Source of the DNA: Vicinamibacterales bacterium
GTDB taxonomy: Bacteria; Acidobacteriota; Vicinamibacteria; Vicinamibacterales; 2-12-FULL-66-21
Reading direction: 5' to 3'
DNA: 64,000 bases
Assembly: GCA_036496585.1 (NCBI GenBank)
Contig: DASXLB010000066.1
Span: 62,001-126,000, forward strand
The translations under genes were made by a program, and so were the position numbers. Shown one piece after another: positions 54,800 to 61,994 of the stretch; the first letter of the stretch is position 1, and every line of letters starts with the position of its first letter. A model generated the notes under the pieces. The model searched no databases, was not told the origin of the DNA, and worked only from the letters and a program-made list of their open reading frames with translations.

Positions 54800-55648
54800 T
54801 CACTTGACCCGCCCGCTCGTCGAAAATCTCCGGTAATCGCTGTACTCCGCGCGCCCGCTCACACGATCGAAAATCGGCCCGGTCGTCACGTCGAACCGCT
54901 CCTCCATCGACGCCGGCAGCCACATGTCGAGTTCGTCCACGTGACGATAGACGACGTCGATCGCACCCTGGCCGCGCCGCGCGCGCTGGCCGCGTCCGTC
55001 GAGCGTCTCGATCTGCAGGCGCGTGCGGACGACCGTACCGGTTCCGGACTCGACCCAGATCGTGCCGGACGTGGGGACGGGATTGCCGTCCGGCGTCGCG
55101 ATCAACGTCGGCCGGTCGGTCTCCTTGAACGCAATCTCCCAGATGCCGTCGGGGCCTGCGGCGCGGGCGGCGAACTTGAAACGGCCGTGATTCTCGGGCG
55201 TGAAGAAAAAGAGCGCGGCGGTCGGGACGTTGAAGTTCCGCTGGATCGCGCCGAGATTGTAGCGGGCGCTTTCGTCGGAGACGCGGCGCGCCTCGTCGAA
55301 GCGTCCTTCCGCTCCCATCAGCACCCGCGCCAGGCGGTCCTCGCGGTCGGAAACGCGGTGGCCGTCCACCTCGAGCACGTCGCGGAAGCCGAGCCAACCG
55401 CGGATCGCATCCGCGTAGACCAGCGCGAAGTCGGAGACCAGCCGGCGTCTGCCGCCGAGGCTCGATCCCGATCCCTCCGCTTGCTGATCGTAGTGCTCGG
55501 TGCAGACGACGATCGAGGCCTTCTCGCCATACCCGGCGACGTAGGCCTCGACCCGCTTCATCACGTCCTTGAGCGACAGCGACGTCCGAGGTGCGCCCGG
55601 ACGTACCGCCAGCATGGTCAACGCGAGCAGGGTAACGATTCGAGCCAC
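54800..55648 (-). CDS. Exported protein of unknown function
   Basis: 282 residues from GTG at 55648 (an AAGG lies about ten bases upstream). Signal peptide (RIVTLLALTMLAVRPGAP). The mature protein is mixed: a helical N-terminus (LKDVMKRVEAYVAGYGEKASIVVCTEHYDQQAEG) then a beta-rich part (TAALFFFTPENHGRFKFAARA, TLIATPDGNPVPTSGTIWVESGTGTVVRTRLQIETL, ELDMWLPASMEERFD). The pattern of a carrier-like beta scaffold with conserved acidic residues recurs in Acidobacteria, but I know no function. It starts 14 nt after the asparaginase stop, so the two are probably one transcript. A 33-bp tandem repeat follows its stop. Confidence 0.65.
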   Translation of the reverse strand: MARIVTLLALTMLAVRPGAPRTSLSLKDVMKRVEAYVAGYGEKASIVVCTEHYDQQAEGSGSSLGGRRRLVSDFALVYADAIRGWLGFRDVLEVDGHRVSDREDRLARVLMGAEGRFDEARRVSDESARYNLGAIQRNFNVPTAALFFFTPENHGRFKFAARAAGPDGIWEIAFKETDRPTLIATPDGNPVPTSGTIWVESGTGTVVRTRLQIETLDGRGQRARRGQGAIDVVYRHVDELDMWLPASMEERFDVTTGPIFDRVSGRAEYSDYRRFSTSGRVK

Positions 55649-55662
55649 GGTCTTCTGCCTTC

Positions 55663-56685
55663 TTAGAGCGCCCCCTCCATCAGCGGCTCCATCGGCAGCA
55701 GCTCTGGCCCGTGCTCGGTGCACACGGCGTACTGCACGTCGTCGCCGCCATAGAAGGTCACGCCCGCGTAGTCCCCCGTCGCGCTCAGCACGTAGAAGTT
55801 CACGTTGAAGTTCGGCTGGCCGTTGTCCTTCAGGAGCCGCGTCTCCACCGTGTTCGCCTTGATCCGCCTCAGCGCCTCCATGCCGGCGTCCTTCGGATGC
55901 ATGCCGCGGCGCAGCAGTTCGACCGTCAGGAAGGACGACAGGTTATAGAGATTCGCCTCGCCACGGCCGGTCGAGCCGGCGGCGCCGGCGGCGTTGTCGA
56001 CCCACAGCCCGGCGCCGAGGATCGGCGAGTCGCCGACGCGGCCGGGGATCTTCCAGGCCAGGCCACTCGTCGTGGTGACGCCGCAGACGTCGCCGCGGGT
56101 GTTGACGCCGTTGCAGTTGATCGTGCCGTAAACGTGGTTGCGGCCGATGTAGCCCTCAGCGATCATCTCCGTGGTGACGCGCTGCAGCTGCACGTCGCGG
56201 GCGGCGGGATCGAGCGCCTGCAGCGACGCCGTGCGCCGCGTCCATTCCTGCCACGCCCGGCGCGAGGCGTCGGTGTTCAGATCGGGCAGGATCTCGAACC
56301 CCATCGCTCTGGCAAAGTCCTGCGCCCCCTGGCCGGCGAGCAGATGATGATCGGTCGCCTGCATGACCGTGCGGGCCACCTGCGATGGCGTCTTGACACC
56401 CTCGAGCGCGGCGACGCCGCCGGCGCGTCTCGTCGGCCCGTGCATGCAGCACGCGTCGAGCTGCACGACGCCGTCGGCGTTGGGCAGCCCGCCGTAGCCG
56501 ACGCTGGTGTCGAGCGGATCCAGTTCGACGATGGTGACGCCGGCGACGAGCGCGTCGAGCACGTCGGCACCGTCGGTGATCATCGAGAACGCCTGCTCGA
56601 CACAGGTCGCGATCCCCCCATTTCTGTACTGGTGCCCATTCGCGGAGGAGATGACGACCGGTCGGCTGCGGGTACGCGTGATCAT
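55663..56685 (-). CDS. Glycosylasparaginase / N4-(beta-N-acetylglucosaminyl)-L-asparaginase-type Ntn hydrolase
   Basis: 340 residues from the ATG at 56685. Family phrases are clear: VVISSANGHQYRNGG, DVLDALVAGVTIVELDPLDTSVGYGGLPNADGVVQLDACCMHG, and the autoproteolysis site with nucleophile Thr204 in CGVTTTSGLAWKIPGRVGDSP. The precursor should cut itself before Thr204 into alpha and beta chains. It would cleave the GlcNAc-Asn bond of glyco-asparagine or act as a related asparaginase. No obvious signal peptide follows this start, but an in-frame extension upstream (LRERVLGTRLAAAGGLAM, without an ATG) looks leader-like, so export is open. Ribosome site weak. It diverges from the threonine dehydratase gene. 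Confidence 0.82.
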   Translation of the reverse strand: MITRTRSRPVVISSANGHQYRNGGIATCVEQAFSMITDGADVLDALVAGVTIVELDPLDTSVGYGGLPNADGVVQLDACCMHGPTRRAGGVAALEGVKTPSQVARTVMQATDHHLLAGQGAQDFARAMGFEILPDLNTDASRRAWQEWTRRTASLQALDPAARDVQLQRVTTEMIAEGYIGRNHVYGTINCNGVNTRGDVCGVTTTSGLAWKIPGRVGDSPILGAGLWVDNAAGAAGSTGRGEANLYNLSSFLTVELLRRGMHPKDAGMEALRRIKANTVETRLLKDNGQPNFNVNFYVLSATGDYAGVTFYGGDDVQYAVCTEHGPELLPMEPLMEGAL

Positions 56686-56784
56686 GGCGAGGCCACCGGC
56701 CGCCGCCAGACGGGTGCCGAGGACGCGCTCTCGCAGGGAGATCGTCGTACGTCCTCGGTTTCGGCTTTGCGGCGGACCTGCGGG

Positions 56785-56794
56785 ATTGTAGAGT
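56785..56794. promoter_or_regulatory. Overlapping divergent -10 candidates (asparaginase - / dehydratase +)
   Basis: On the plus strand TAGAGT (56789-56794) lies nine bases before the ATG at 56804; a TTTGCG at 56766-56771 with a 17-nt spacer could be its -35. On the minus strand TACAAT (56790-56785) points to the asparaginase gene and would give a leader of about 90 nt. The two hexamers share two bases, so polymerase binding in one direction should hinder the other. Confidence 0.4.
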
Positions 56795-56803
56795 ACTCCT
56801 TTC

Positions 56804-57775
56804 ATGCCGCGGGCAATTTCGATCGACACCATTCGGGATGCCGCCAGGCACGTGTATGAGGCGGCCGTGCGCACGCCGCTCGTACCGCTCGGCGCGCTGA
56901 CCCCGGGCGGTCCCGCAATCTTCCTCAAGCTCGAAACGCTTCAGCCGATCGGCTCCTTCAAGATCCGCGGCGCCTACAACGCGGTGCGGAAGCTCGCGCC
57001 GGCGGCGCTGGCGCAGGGCGTCTGGACGGTCAGCGCCGGCAACGCCGCGCAGGGCGTGGCGCTGGCCGCGCGCAAGGCCGGCGTGGCCTGCAGCGTCATG
57101 GTGATGGACACCGCTCCGCAGGCGAAGCTGCGCAACATCGAGCGGCTCGGCGCGACGATCGTCACCGCCACCTACGACGAGTGCTGGCGGACGGTCGAAA
57201 CGCATCGATCCGACCGCATGACCGGACACTTCGTGCATCCGTTCGACGACGACGACTTCATCAGCGGCAACGGCACGGCGGGTCTCGAAATCGTCGAGGA
57301 CCTGCCGGAGGTCGACGCGGTGGTGGCGGCAGTCGGCGGCGGCGGCCTGCTGGCGGGGATCGGCGTGGCAGTGCGGGCGCTGAAGCCCGACGCGCGCATC
57401 TACGCGGCGGAGCCGGCAACCGCGGCGCCGCTGCAGCGATCGTTCGAACGGGGGCGCGCCAGCCGGTTCGACGAATGGCAGTCGTCGTTCGTGGACGGCG
57501 CCGGCGGCAAGTCGGTGCTCGACACGATGTGGCCGCTCCTGCGCGACTACGTCACCGAATCGATCGTCGTGTCGCTCGCCGAGGTGTCGGCGGCGATGCG
57601 GCTCACAGCGGAGCGCAGCCGGGTGATCGCTGAAGGCGCGGGCGCGTGCGCGGTGGCGGCGGCGATTTCTCCACGGCTGGCGGCGCGCGGACACCGGAAC
57701 ATCGTCGCGGTCGTCTCGGGCGGCAATATCGATCTCTCGAAATTCGCTCAACTGGTGGACGCAGATACTTTATGA
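56804..57775 (+). CDS. Threonine/serine dehydratase-type PLP enzyme
   Basis: 323 residues, fold type II PLP enzyme. PLP Lys53 in GSFKIRGAYNA; glycine-rich phosphate loop GGGGLLAGIG; typical TVSAGNAAQGVALAAR and an SGGN segment near the end. No C-terminal ACT domain, so it lacks the feedback-regulatory part of the long IlvA and resembles short catabolic or serine racemase-like dehydratases. It would deaminate threonine or serine to the 2-oxo acid in the cytoplasm. The start ATG is nine bases after a TAGAGT. It overlaps the following phosphorylase gene (ATGA), an unexpected pairing of amino acid and glucan metabolism. Confidence 0.88.
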   Translation: MPRAISIDTIRDAARHVYEAAVRTPLVPLGALTPGGPAIFLKLETLQPIGSFKIRGAYNAVRKLAPAALAQGVWTVSAGNAAQGVALAARKAGVACSVMVMDTAPQAKLRNIERLGATIVTATYDECWRTVETHRSDRMTGHFVHPFDDDDFISGNGTAGLEIVEDLPEVDAVVAAVGGGGLLAGIGVAVRALKPDARIYAAEPATAAPLQRSFERGRASRFDEWQSSFVDGAGGKSVLDTMWPLLRDYVTESIVVSLAEVSAAMRLTAERSRVIAEGAGACAVAAAISPRLAARGHRNIVAVVSGGNIDLSKFAQLVDADTL

Positions 57776-59886
57776 ACACTCCGGAACGGCTGCGCCGGCT
57801 CCCCGAGCTGGCCATGGATCTCTGGTGGACGTGGAACCCGCAGGCGCGCGAGGTCTTCCGGCGCCTTGACTACACGCTGTGGCGGCAGACTGCCCACAAT
57901 CCGGTGCTGATGCTGCGCAACCTGTCGGCCGAGGTGCTGCCGCTCGCGGCGCAGGACGATCGCTTCCTGGCCCTGTACGACCGCGCCGTCGAGGCGCTCG
58001 ACAGCGCGCGGGCCGCGCACGAAACCTGGTGGCAGCAGCATTTTCGCGACGCCAACGGTCCGATTGCCTACTTCTCGGCGGAGTTCGCGCTGCACCAGTC
58101 GTTGCCCATTTATGCGGGCGGCCTCGGCGTGCTCGCCGGCGACGTCTGCAAGGAATCGAGCGACCTCGGCGTCCCGCTGATCGGCGTCGGCTTCATGTAT
58201 CCACAGGGCTACTTTCACCAGAGCGTCTCGCCCGAGGGCTGGCAGCAGGAGTCCTACGAGCGGTTGAACTGGGAGACCGCGCCGATCGAGCCCGCCATCA
58301 CACCCGACGGCAGCCCATGCATCGTCCCGGTGCCGCTCGGCAACCGGAGCGTGCTGGTGCGGGTGTGGCGAGTCCGGCTGGGACGCGTCAAGCTGTATCT
58401 GCTCGACACGGATCTCGAGGAGAACGCGCCGTGGGATCGCGAGCTGTCGGCGCGGCTCTATGGCGGCGACCGGGAAATCCGCGTCCAGCAGGAGATCATC
58501 CTCGGTGTCGGCGGCGTCCGCGCGCTGAAGGCGCTCGGCTCCGAACCGGCAGTCTGGCACCTCAACGAGGGGCACGCCGCCTTCGTGGTGCTGCAGCGCA
58601 TCCGCGATCTGCTCGAGCAGGGCACGTCCTTCGACGGCGCGCTCGAGGAGGTGCAGCGCAGCACCGTGTTCACGACCCACACGCCGGTGCCGGCCGGCCA
58701 CGACGCGTTCCCGTTCAACCAGGTCGAGACGCATCTGGCCAGCTGCTGGGGCTCGCTCGGGGAGTACCGCGATCGATTCATGGCGCTCGGGGCCTACGAC
58801 AACGGCAACGGCGTGCAGTTCAACATGACGGCGCTGGCGCTGCGGACGTCGGGAGCGGTCAACGCAGTCAGCCAGATGCACGGCGTGGTGACGCGTGAGA
58901 TGTGGGGACCGATCTGGCCGTCGACGCCGGAGGCCCAGCGGCCGGTACGCGCGATCACCAACGGCGTGCACATGCCGACCTGGCTCTCGCACGAGATGGC
59001 GACCCTCTTCGACGAATACCTGCCGGGCGACTGGCGCGAGCGCCACGACGATCCCGAGCTGTGGCGGGGTGTCGCCGAGATCCCCGACGCCGCACTGTGG
59101 GCGGCGCGCTCGGCGCTGCGCAACTATCTCTTCGCCTTCGTCCGCGAGCGGGCGCGCATGCGCTGGCGCGACGAGCAGGTCAGCGTCGCGCGGGTGGTGG
59201 CTGCCGGGACGCTGCTCGATCCCAACGCGCTGACGATCGGCTTCGCCCGCCGCTTCACCGGCTACAAGCGCGCCGAGCTCATCTTCCACGACCCCGAACG
59301 GCTCCAGGCCATCCTCAACGCGCCGCGCCGCCCGGTGCAGATCGTGTTCGCCGGCAAGGCGCATCCAGCCGACGACACCGGCAAGCACCTGCTGCAGCAG
59401 ATCTACCGTAAGGCGATCGACCCGGTCTACGGCGGCCGCATCGCCTTCATCGACGACTACGACCTGCACGTCGCGCACTTCCTGGTGCAGGGCTGCGACG
59501 TGTGGATGAACAACCCGCGCAAGCCGCTCGAGGCGAGCGGCACCAGCGGCATGAAGGCGTCGCTCAACGGCGCGCCGCATTTCTCGATCGGCGACGGCTG
59601 GTGGGCGGAGGGCTACACGGCCGACAACGGCTGGCTGATCGACGCCGCCGACGCCGGCAGCAACGACGCGCAGGACGCGGCCGACGCCGCCCGCATGTAC
59701 GAGATCCTCGAGCGCGACATCGTGCCGACGTTCTACGATCGCGACAACGGCATCCCGACGCGGTGGCTGCAGTTCGTGCGGAACGCGATCGCCTCGGTCG
59801 CCCCGCGCTTCTCGGCGCGCCGCATGGTGAAGCAATACGTGGACACGATGTACGCGCCAGCCCTGCAGCAGCGCGTCGGGCGGTGA
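57772..59886 (+). CDS. glgP: Alpha-glucan (glycogen/maltodextrin) phosphorylase
   Basis: 704 residues, GT35 family of the DUF3417-containing short type. N-terminal segment RLRRLPELAMDLWWTWNPQAREVFRRLD matches the DUF3417 domain. Catalytic core: AYFSAEFALHQSLPIYAGGLGVLAGD, WHLNEGHAAFV, FTTHTPVPAGHD, and PLP Lys595 in EASGTSGMKASLNG. It cleaves terminal alpha-1,4 glucose from storage glucan with phosphate, giving glucose-1-phosphate. The start at 57772 overlaps the dehydratase stop (ATGA); the longer frame upstream is a shadow. No other glycogen gene is in the window. Confidence 0.94.
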   Translation: MNTPERLRRLPELAMDLWWTWNPQAREVFRRLDYTLWRQTAHNPVLMLRNLSAEVLPLAAQDDRFLALYDRAVEALDSARAAHETWWQQHFRDANGPIAYFSAEFALHQSLPIYAGGLGVLAGDVCKESSDLGVPLIGVGFMYPQGYFHQSVSPEGWQQESYERLNWETAPIEPAITPDGSPCIVPVPLGNRSVLVRVWRVRLGRVKLYLLDTDLEENAPWDRELSARLYGGDREIRVQQEIILGVGGVRALKALGSEPAVWHLNEGHAAFVVLQRIRDLLEQGTSFDGALEEVQRSTVFTTHTPVPAGHDAFPFNQVETHLASCWGSLGEYRDRFMALGAYDNGNGVQFNMTALALRTSGAVNAVSQMHGVVTREMWGPIWPSTPEAQRPVRAITNGVHMPTWLSHEMATLFDEYLPGDWRERHDDPELWRGVAEIPDAALWAARSALRNYLFAFVRERARMRWRDEQVSVARVVAAGTLLDPNALTIGFARRFTGYKRAELIFHDPERLQAILNAPRRPVQIVFAGKAHPADDTGKHLLQQIYRKAIDPVYGGRIAFIDDYDLHVAHFLVQGCDVWMNNPRKPLEASGTSGMKASLNGAPHFSIGDGWWAEGYTADNGWLIDAADAGSNDAQDAADAARMYEILERDIVPTFYDRDNGIPTRWLQFVRNAIASVAPRFSARRMVKQYVDTMYAPALQQRVGR

Positions 59887-59901
59887 GAGCGCCCGACTTG
59901 A

Positions 59902-59907
59902 TACAAT
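59902..59907 (+). promoter_or_regulatory. Candidate -10 box (TACAAT) for the zinc-ribbon protein gene
   Basis: TACAAT lies six bases before the ATG at 59914, with no Shine-Dalgarno between, so a leaderless mRNA is expected. The 27-nt gap after the phosphorylase stop is too short for both a terminator and a usual promoter, so read-through from upstream is also likely. Confidence 0.5.
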
Positions 59908-59913
59908 TCACCC

Positions 59914-60372
59914 ATGCCTCGTAAGTCCGTCGCGCCGGTCCGCTGCGCGCTCTGCAATGCGAAGGAAGTGTCCGAGCCGCGCGGCGAGGAGAAGTACTGC
60001 CGCGACTGCTGGGACAAGAAGATCGCGGTCGAGGACATCGTCGCCCGCGAGTTCGCGCTGAAACGCTACATCCGCGCCCACAGCGCCGAGAAGTACCTCA
60101 TCTACCATTCGACGCTGAAGCGCCCCTGCGGCCAGTTGATCGTCGTCGACGACGGCTACGATCTGTTCCTGACGATGATGCTCTACCCGACGTTCGCGTG
60201 GGAGGAGCCGGCCTATCACCTCGACGGTGATCCGGAGGGCCGCACCTTCGGCGAGATCCTCGTCGACGTCGTCGCCGCCGAGGTGATCGAGCCGTGGGGC
60301 GGCGGCAAGTGGCATCTCGAAGTTTTCAGGGCCACCAATCCCGAGCCCGAGGACTGGAACGGCGAGATGTAG
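59914..60372 (+). CDS. Conserved protein of unknown function with N-terminal zinc-ribbon
   Basis: 152 residues, cytoplasmic. Two Cys pairs (CALC near 11-14 and CRDC near 29-32) form a treble-clef/zinc-ribbon-type knuckle. The rest is alpha/beta with conserved aromatic stretches (YIRAHSAEKYLIYHSTLKRP, VDDGYDLFLTMMLYPTFAWEEPAYHLD, EVIEPWGGGKWHLEVF). I do not recognise the family. The start is the ATG right after a TACAAT. A TATACT promoter for the next gene begins within six bases after its stop. Confidence 0.65.
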   Translation: MPRKSVAPVRCALCNAKEVSEPRGEEKYCRDCWDKKIAVEDIVAREFALKRYIRAHSAEKYLIYHSTLKRPCGQLIVVDDGYDLFLTMMLYPTFAWEEPAYHLDGDPEGRTFGEILVDVVAAEVIEPWGGGKWHLEVFRATNPEPEDWNGEM

Positions 60373-60377
60373 AGGCG

Positions 60378-60383
60378 TATACT
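60378..60383 (+). promoter_or_regulatory. Candidate -10 box (TATACT) for the exported 175-residue protein
   Basis: TATACT lies 49 bases before the ATG at 60433. The ribosome site GGAGG at 60421-60425 is seven bases before that ATG. This unit has a normal leader, unlike the neighbouring genes at 59914 and 61017. Confidence 0.4.
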
Positions 60384-60432
60384 CGCGGCGGTTATGGAAT
60401 GCATGATCCCAGGTCATCCGGGAGGACTTCCG

Positions 60433-60960
60433 ATGAAACGCCTCGCGTTCGCCTTCGCCGCCTTCTTCTCCCTCGCGCTGTCGGCCGGCGCCTTCGCTCA
60501 GGCTCCCAAGCCCTCGGCCACCACCGCCAAGAAGGACGCCACGCCCGCCACGAACACCGCCCCGGCCCCGGTATCCCCGGAATTGATGAAGGCGCGCATG
60601 AGACCGCCCGTCAAGGGAACAGCCGTGGTCGAATTCATCGCGGGCCCGGTCAAGGTGGTCAGCGGCGAAGTGCAGAGCGTGGTGAAAGTGAAGAACGTCG
60701 ACACCGCGCCGATCGTCGGCCTGAAGCTGGACGAATACTTCTACGCGGGGTCCAAGGAAATCTCGGCGTGCACGGCGCGCGTGCGCAGCCCGATTGCCGC
60801 AGGTGAGATCGTCGACGTGCCGATGAGCTGTCCGAATCCAAAAGAAAAGGCCACCGGCAGCAATTTGATGTTCACCCACAGCGGCGGCGGCGGCAAGGTC
60901 AAGCCGACGGCGGTCAAGAAATTCAGCGGCGAGGACACGGCGACGAAAAAGAAGTCGTGA
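60433..60960 (+). CDS. Exported protein of unknown function
   Basis: 175 residues from the ATG at 60433, set by GGAGG seven bases upstream; an earlier ATG at 60394 would add a non-signal-like extension. Signal peptide (RLAFAFAAFFSLALSAGAFAQ), a Pro/Ala/Lys-rich linker (about 25-50), then a beta-sandwich-like domain (VVEFIAGPVKVVSGEVQSVVKVKNVDTAPIVGLKLDEYFYAGSKEISACTARVRSPIAAGEIVDVPMSC) that reads like a small FxLYD/Ig-type exported domain with a Cys pair (ACTAR and MSCP), and a Lys-rich tail. Function unknown. A hairpin follows at 60962-60980. Confidence 0.7.
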   Translation: MKRLAFAFAAFFSLALSAGAFAQAPKPSATTAKKDATPATNTAPAPVSPELMKARMRPPVKGTAVVEFIAGPVKVVSGEVQSVVKVKNVDTAPIVGLKLDEYFYAGSKEISACTARVRSPIAAGEIVDVPMSCPNPKEKATGSNLMFTHSGGGGKVKPTAVKKFSGEDTATKKKS

Positions 60961-60961
60961 C

Positions 60962-60980
60962 GGCCAACCGCTGGTTGGTC
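60962..60980 (+). terminator. Hairpin directly after the exported 175-residue protein
   Basis: GGCCAACC (60962-60969) pairs with GGTTGGTC (60973-60980) over eight positions with one G-T pair and a three-base loop. It begins two bases after the stop. No T-run follows. It sits just upstream of the TAGAAT of the next gene. Confidence 0.4.
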
Positions 60981-61004
60981 CGCTGGGGAGTCAGGCGCGC
61001 ACGA

Positions 61005-61010
61005 TAGAAT
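61005..61010 (+). promoter_or_regulatory. Candidate -10 box (TAGAAT) for the DinB-like gene
   Basis: TAGAAT lies six bases before the ATG at 61017. There is no Shine-Dalgarno, so a leaderless transcript is expected. The layout (TAGAAT then GCGC..) matches that before the GH27 gene on the other strand. Confidence 0.5.
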
Positions 61011-61016
61011 GCGCGT

Positions 61017-61550
61017 ATGACTCCGCTGAGCGATGTCGATCCACGTTATCCCACCGGCAAGCTGACCTTCGACCGCGACGTCACCCCTGAGAAGCGGCGT
61101 CCGTGGATCGAATCGATTCGCACCACGCCTGCGAAGTTGCGCGCCGCCGCGACCGGCCTGACCGACACCCAGCTCGACACCCCGTACCGCGAGGGCGGCT
61201 GGACGGTCCGTCAGGTCATCCATCACGTGCCCGAGAGCCATGCGAACGCGTTCGTCCGTTTCAAACTGGCGCTCACCGAAGACTCGCCGACGATCAAGCC
61301 GTACAGCGAGGACGCCTGGGCGAAACTGCCCGACGTGGCGCGCGCCTCGATCGAAAGTTCATTGAAATTGGTCGAGGCGCTGCACGAGCGGTGGGTGACG
61401 CTGCTCGACGTGATGACGGACGCGGACTTCCGCCGGCCGCTGACGCACCCCGAGCGCGGCCAGATCACGCTCGACACGTTGCTGCAGATCTACGCCTGGC
61501 ACGGGCCCCACCACATCGCCCACGTGGAGCTGGTCCGTCGCCGGACCTGA
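61017..61550 (+). CDS. DinB/YfiT-like putative metal-dependent hydrolase or thiol transferase
   Basis: 177 residues, four-helix DinB-type bundle: WIESIRTTPAKLRAAATGLTDTQLDTPYREGGWTVRQVIHHVPESHANAFVRFKLAL at the start and LLQIYAWHGPHHIAHVELV at the end. The three His of a metal site are His in HHVPESH and His in HGPHHIAH, as in YfiT/BstA. YfiT/BstA members act as metal-dependent hydrolases or bacillithiol-type transferases. Acidobacteria are not known bacillithiol producers to my knowledge, so the thiol role is open. The DinB name reflects fold family, not DNA polymerase IV. It converges with the small membrane protein gene 13 nt downstream. Confidence 0.88.
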   Translation: MTPLSDVDPRYPTGKLTFDRDVTPEKRRPWIESIRTTPAKLRAAATGLTDTQLDTPYREGGWTVRQVIHHVPESHANAFVRFKLALTEDSPTIKPYSEDAWAKLPDVARASIESSLKLVEALHERWVTLLDVMTDADFRRPLTHPERGQITLDTLLQIYAWHGPHHIAHVELVRRRT

Positions 61551-61562
61551 GAATTCGGTCCC

Positions 61563-61952
61563 TCAGACCCAGCGCGCCGCGTAGCTCGAGACGATCGGCA
61601 GCTGCCAGCGTTCGGCTGCGTGCGCCTTGTATAGACAGAGGGCCCACACGGCGAGCAGGACGATCCACAGGACGTACGCGGCACCGATCATCAGCGAGAC
61701 AGCCGCGGCGGACCAGAAGAGCGCGGCCAACGCCAGCACGTAACAGACGACGAGGGCCGCCGCCAGGCCGCCGAGGCCTAGGATCGACTGCCAGGCATGG
61801 AAACGGACGTCGGCGTGCCGCGTCTCGGCAAACAGCATCAGTGCGCCGGAGAACGGGCCCGCCAAGTAGGCCATCGTGGCCGCCGTTCGCGGGGTCAGCC
61901 CCGAAGACGTTGCCGGTTCGTGCCGGGATATCGGTGAGTCGACTGGTCCCAC
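61563..61952 (-). CDS. Small membrane protein, DUF4870-like
   Basis: 129 residues with three to four membrane helices (TAATMAYLAGPFSGALMLFA, ILGLGGLAAALVVCYVLALAALFW, MIGAAYVLWIVLLAVWALCLY). The phrase ADVRFHAWQSI after the first helix is typical of DUF4870-type small membrane proteins. The start chosen is GTG at 61952; a shorter start at the Met preceding AYLAGP is possible. It lies 42 nt downstream of the VWA gene. Role unknown. Confidence 0.65.
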   Translation of the reverse strand: MGPVDSPISRHEPATSSGLTPRTAATMAYLAGPFSGALMLFAETRHADVRFHAWQSILGLGGLAAALVVCYVLALAALFWSAAAVSLMIGAAYVLWIVLLAVWALCLYKAHAAERWQLPIVSSYAARWV

Positions 61953-61994
61953 GATAATCTCGAAGGAGCAGGAAGCAACTCACGTACCGCCGCG

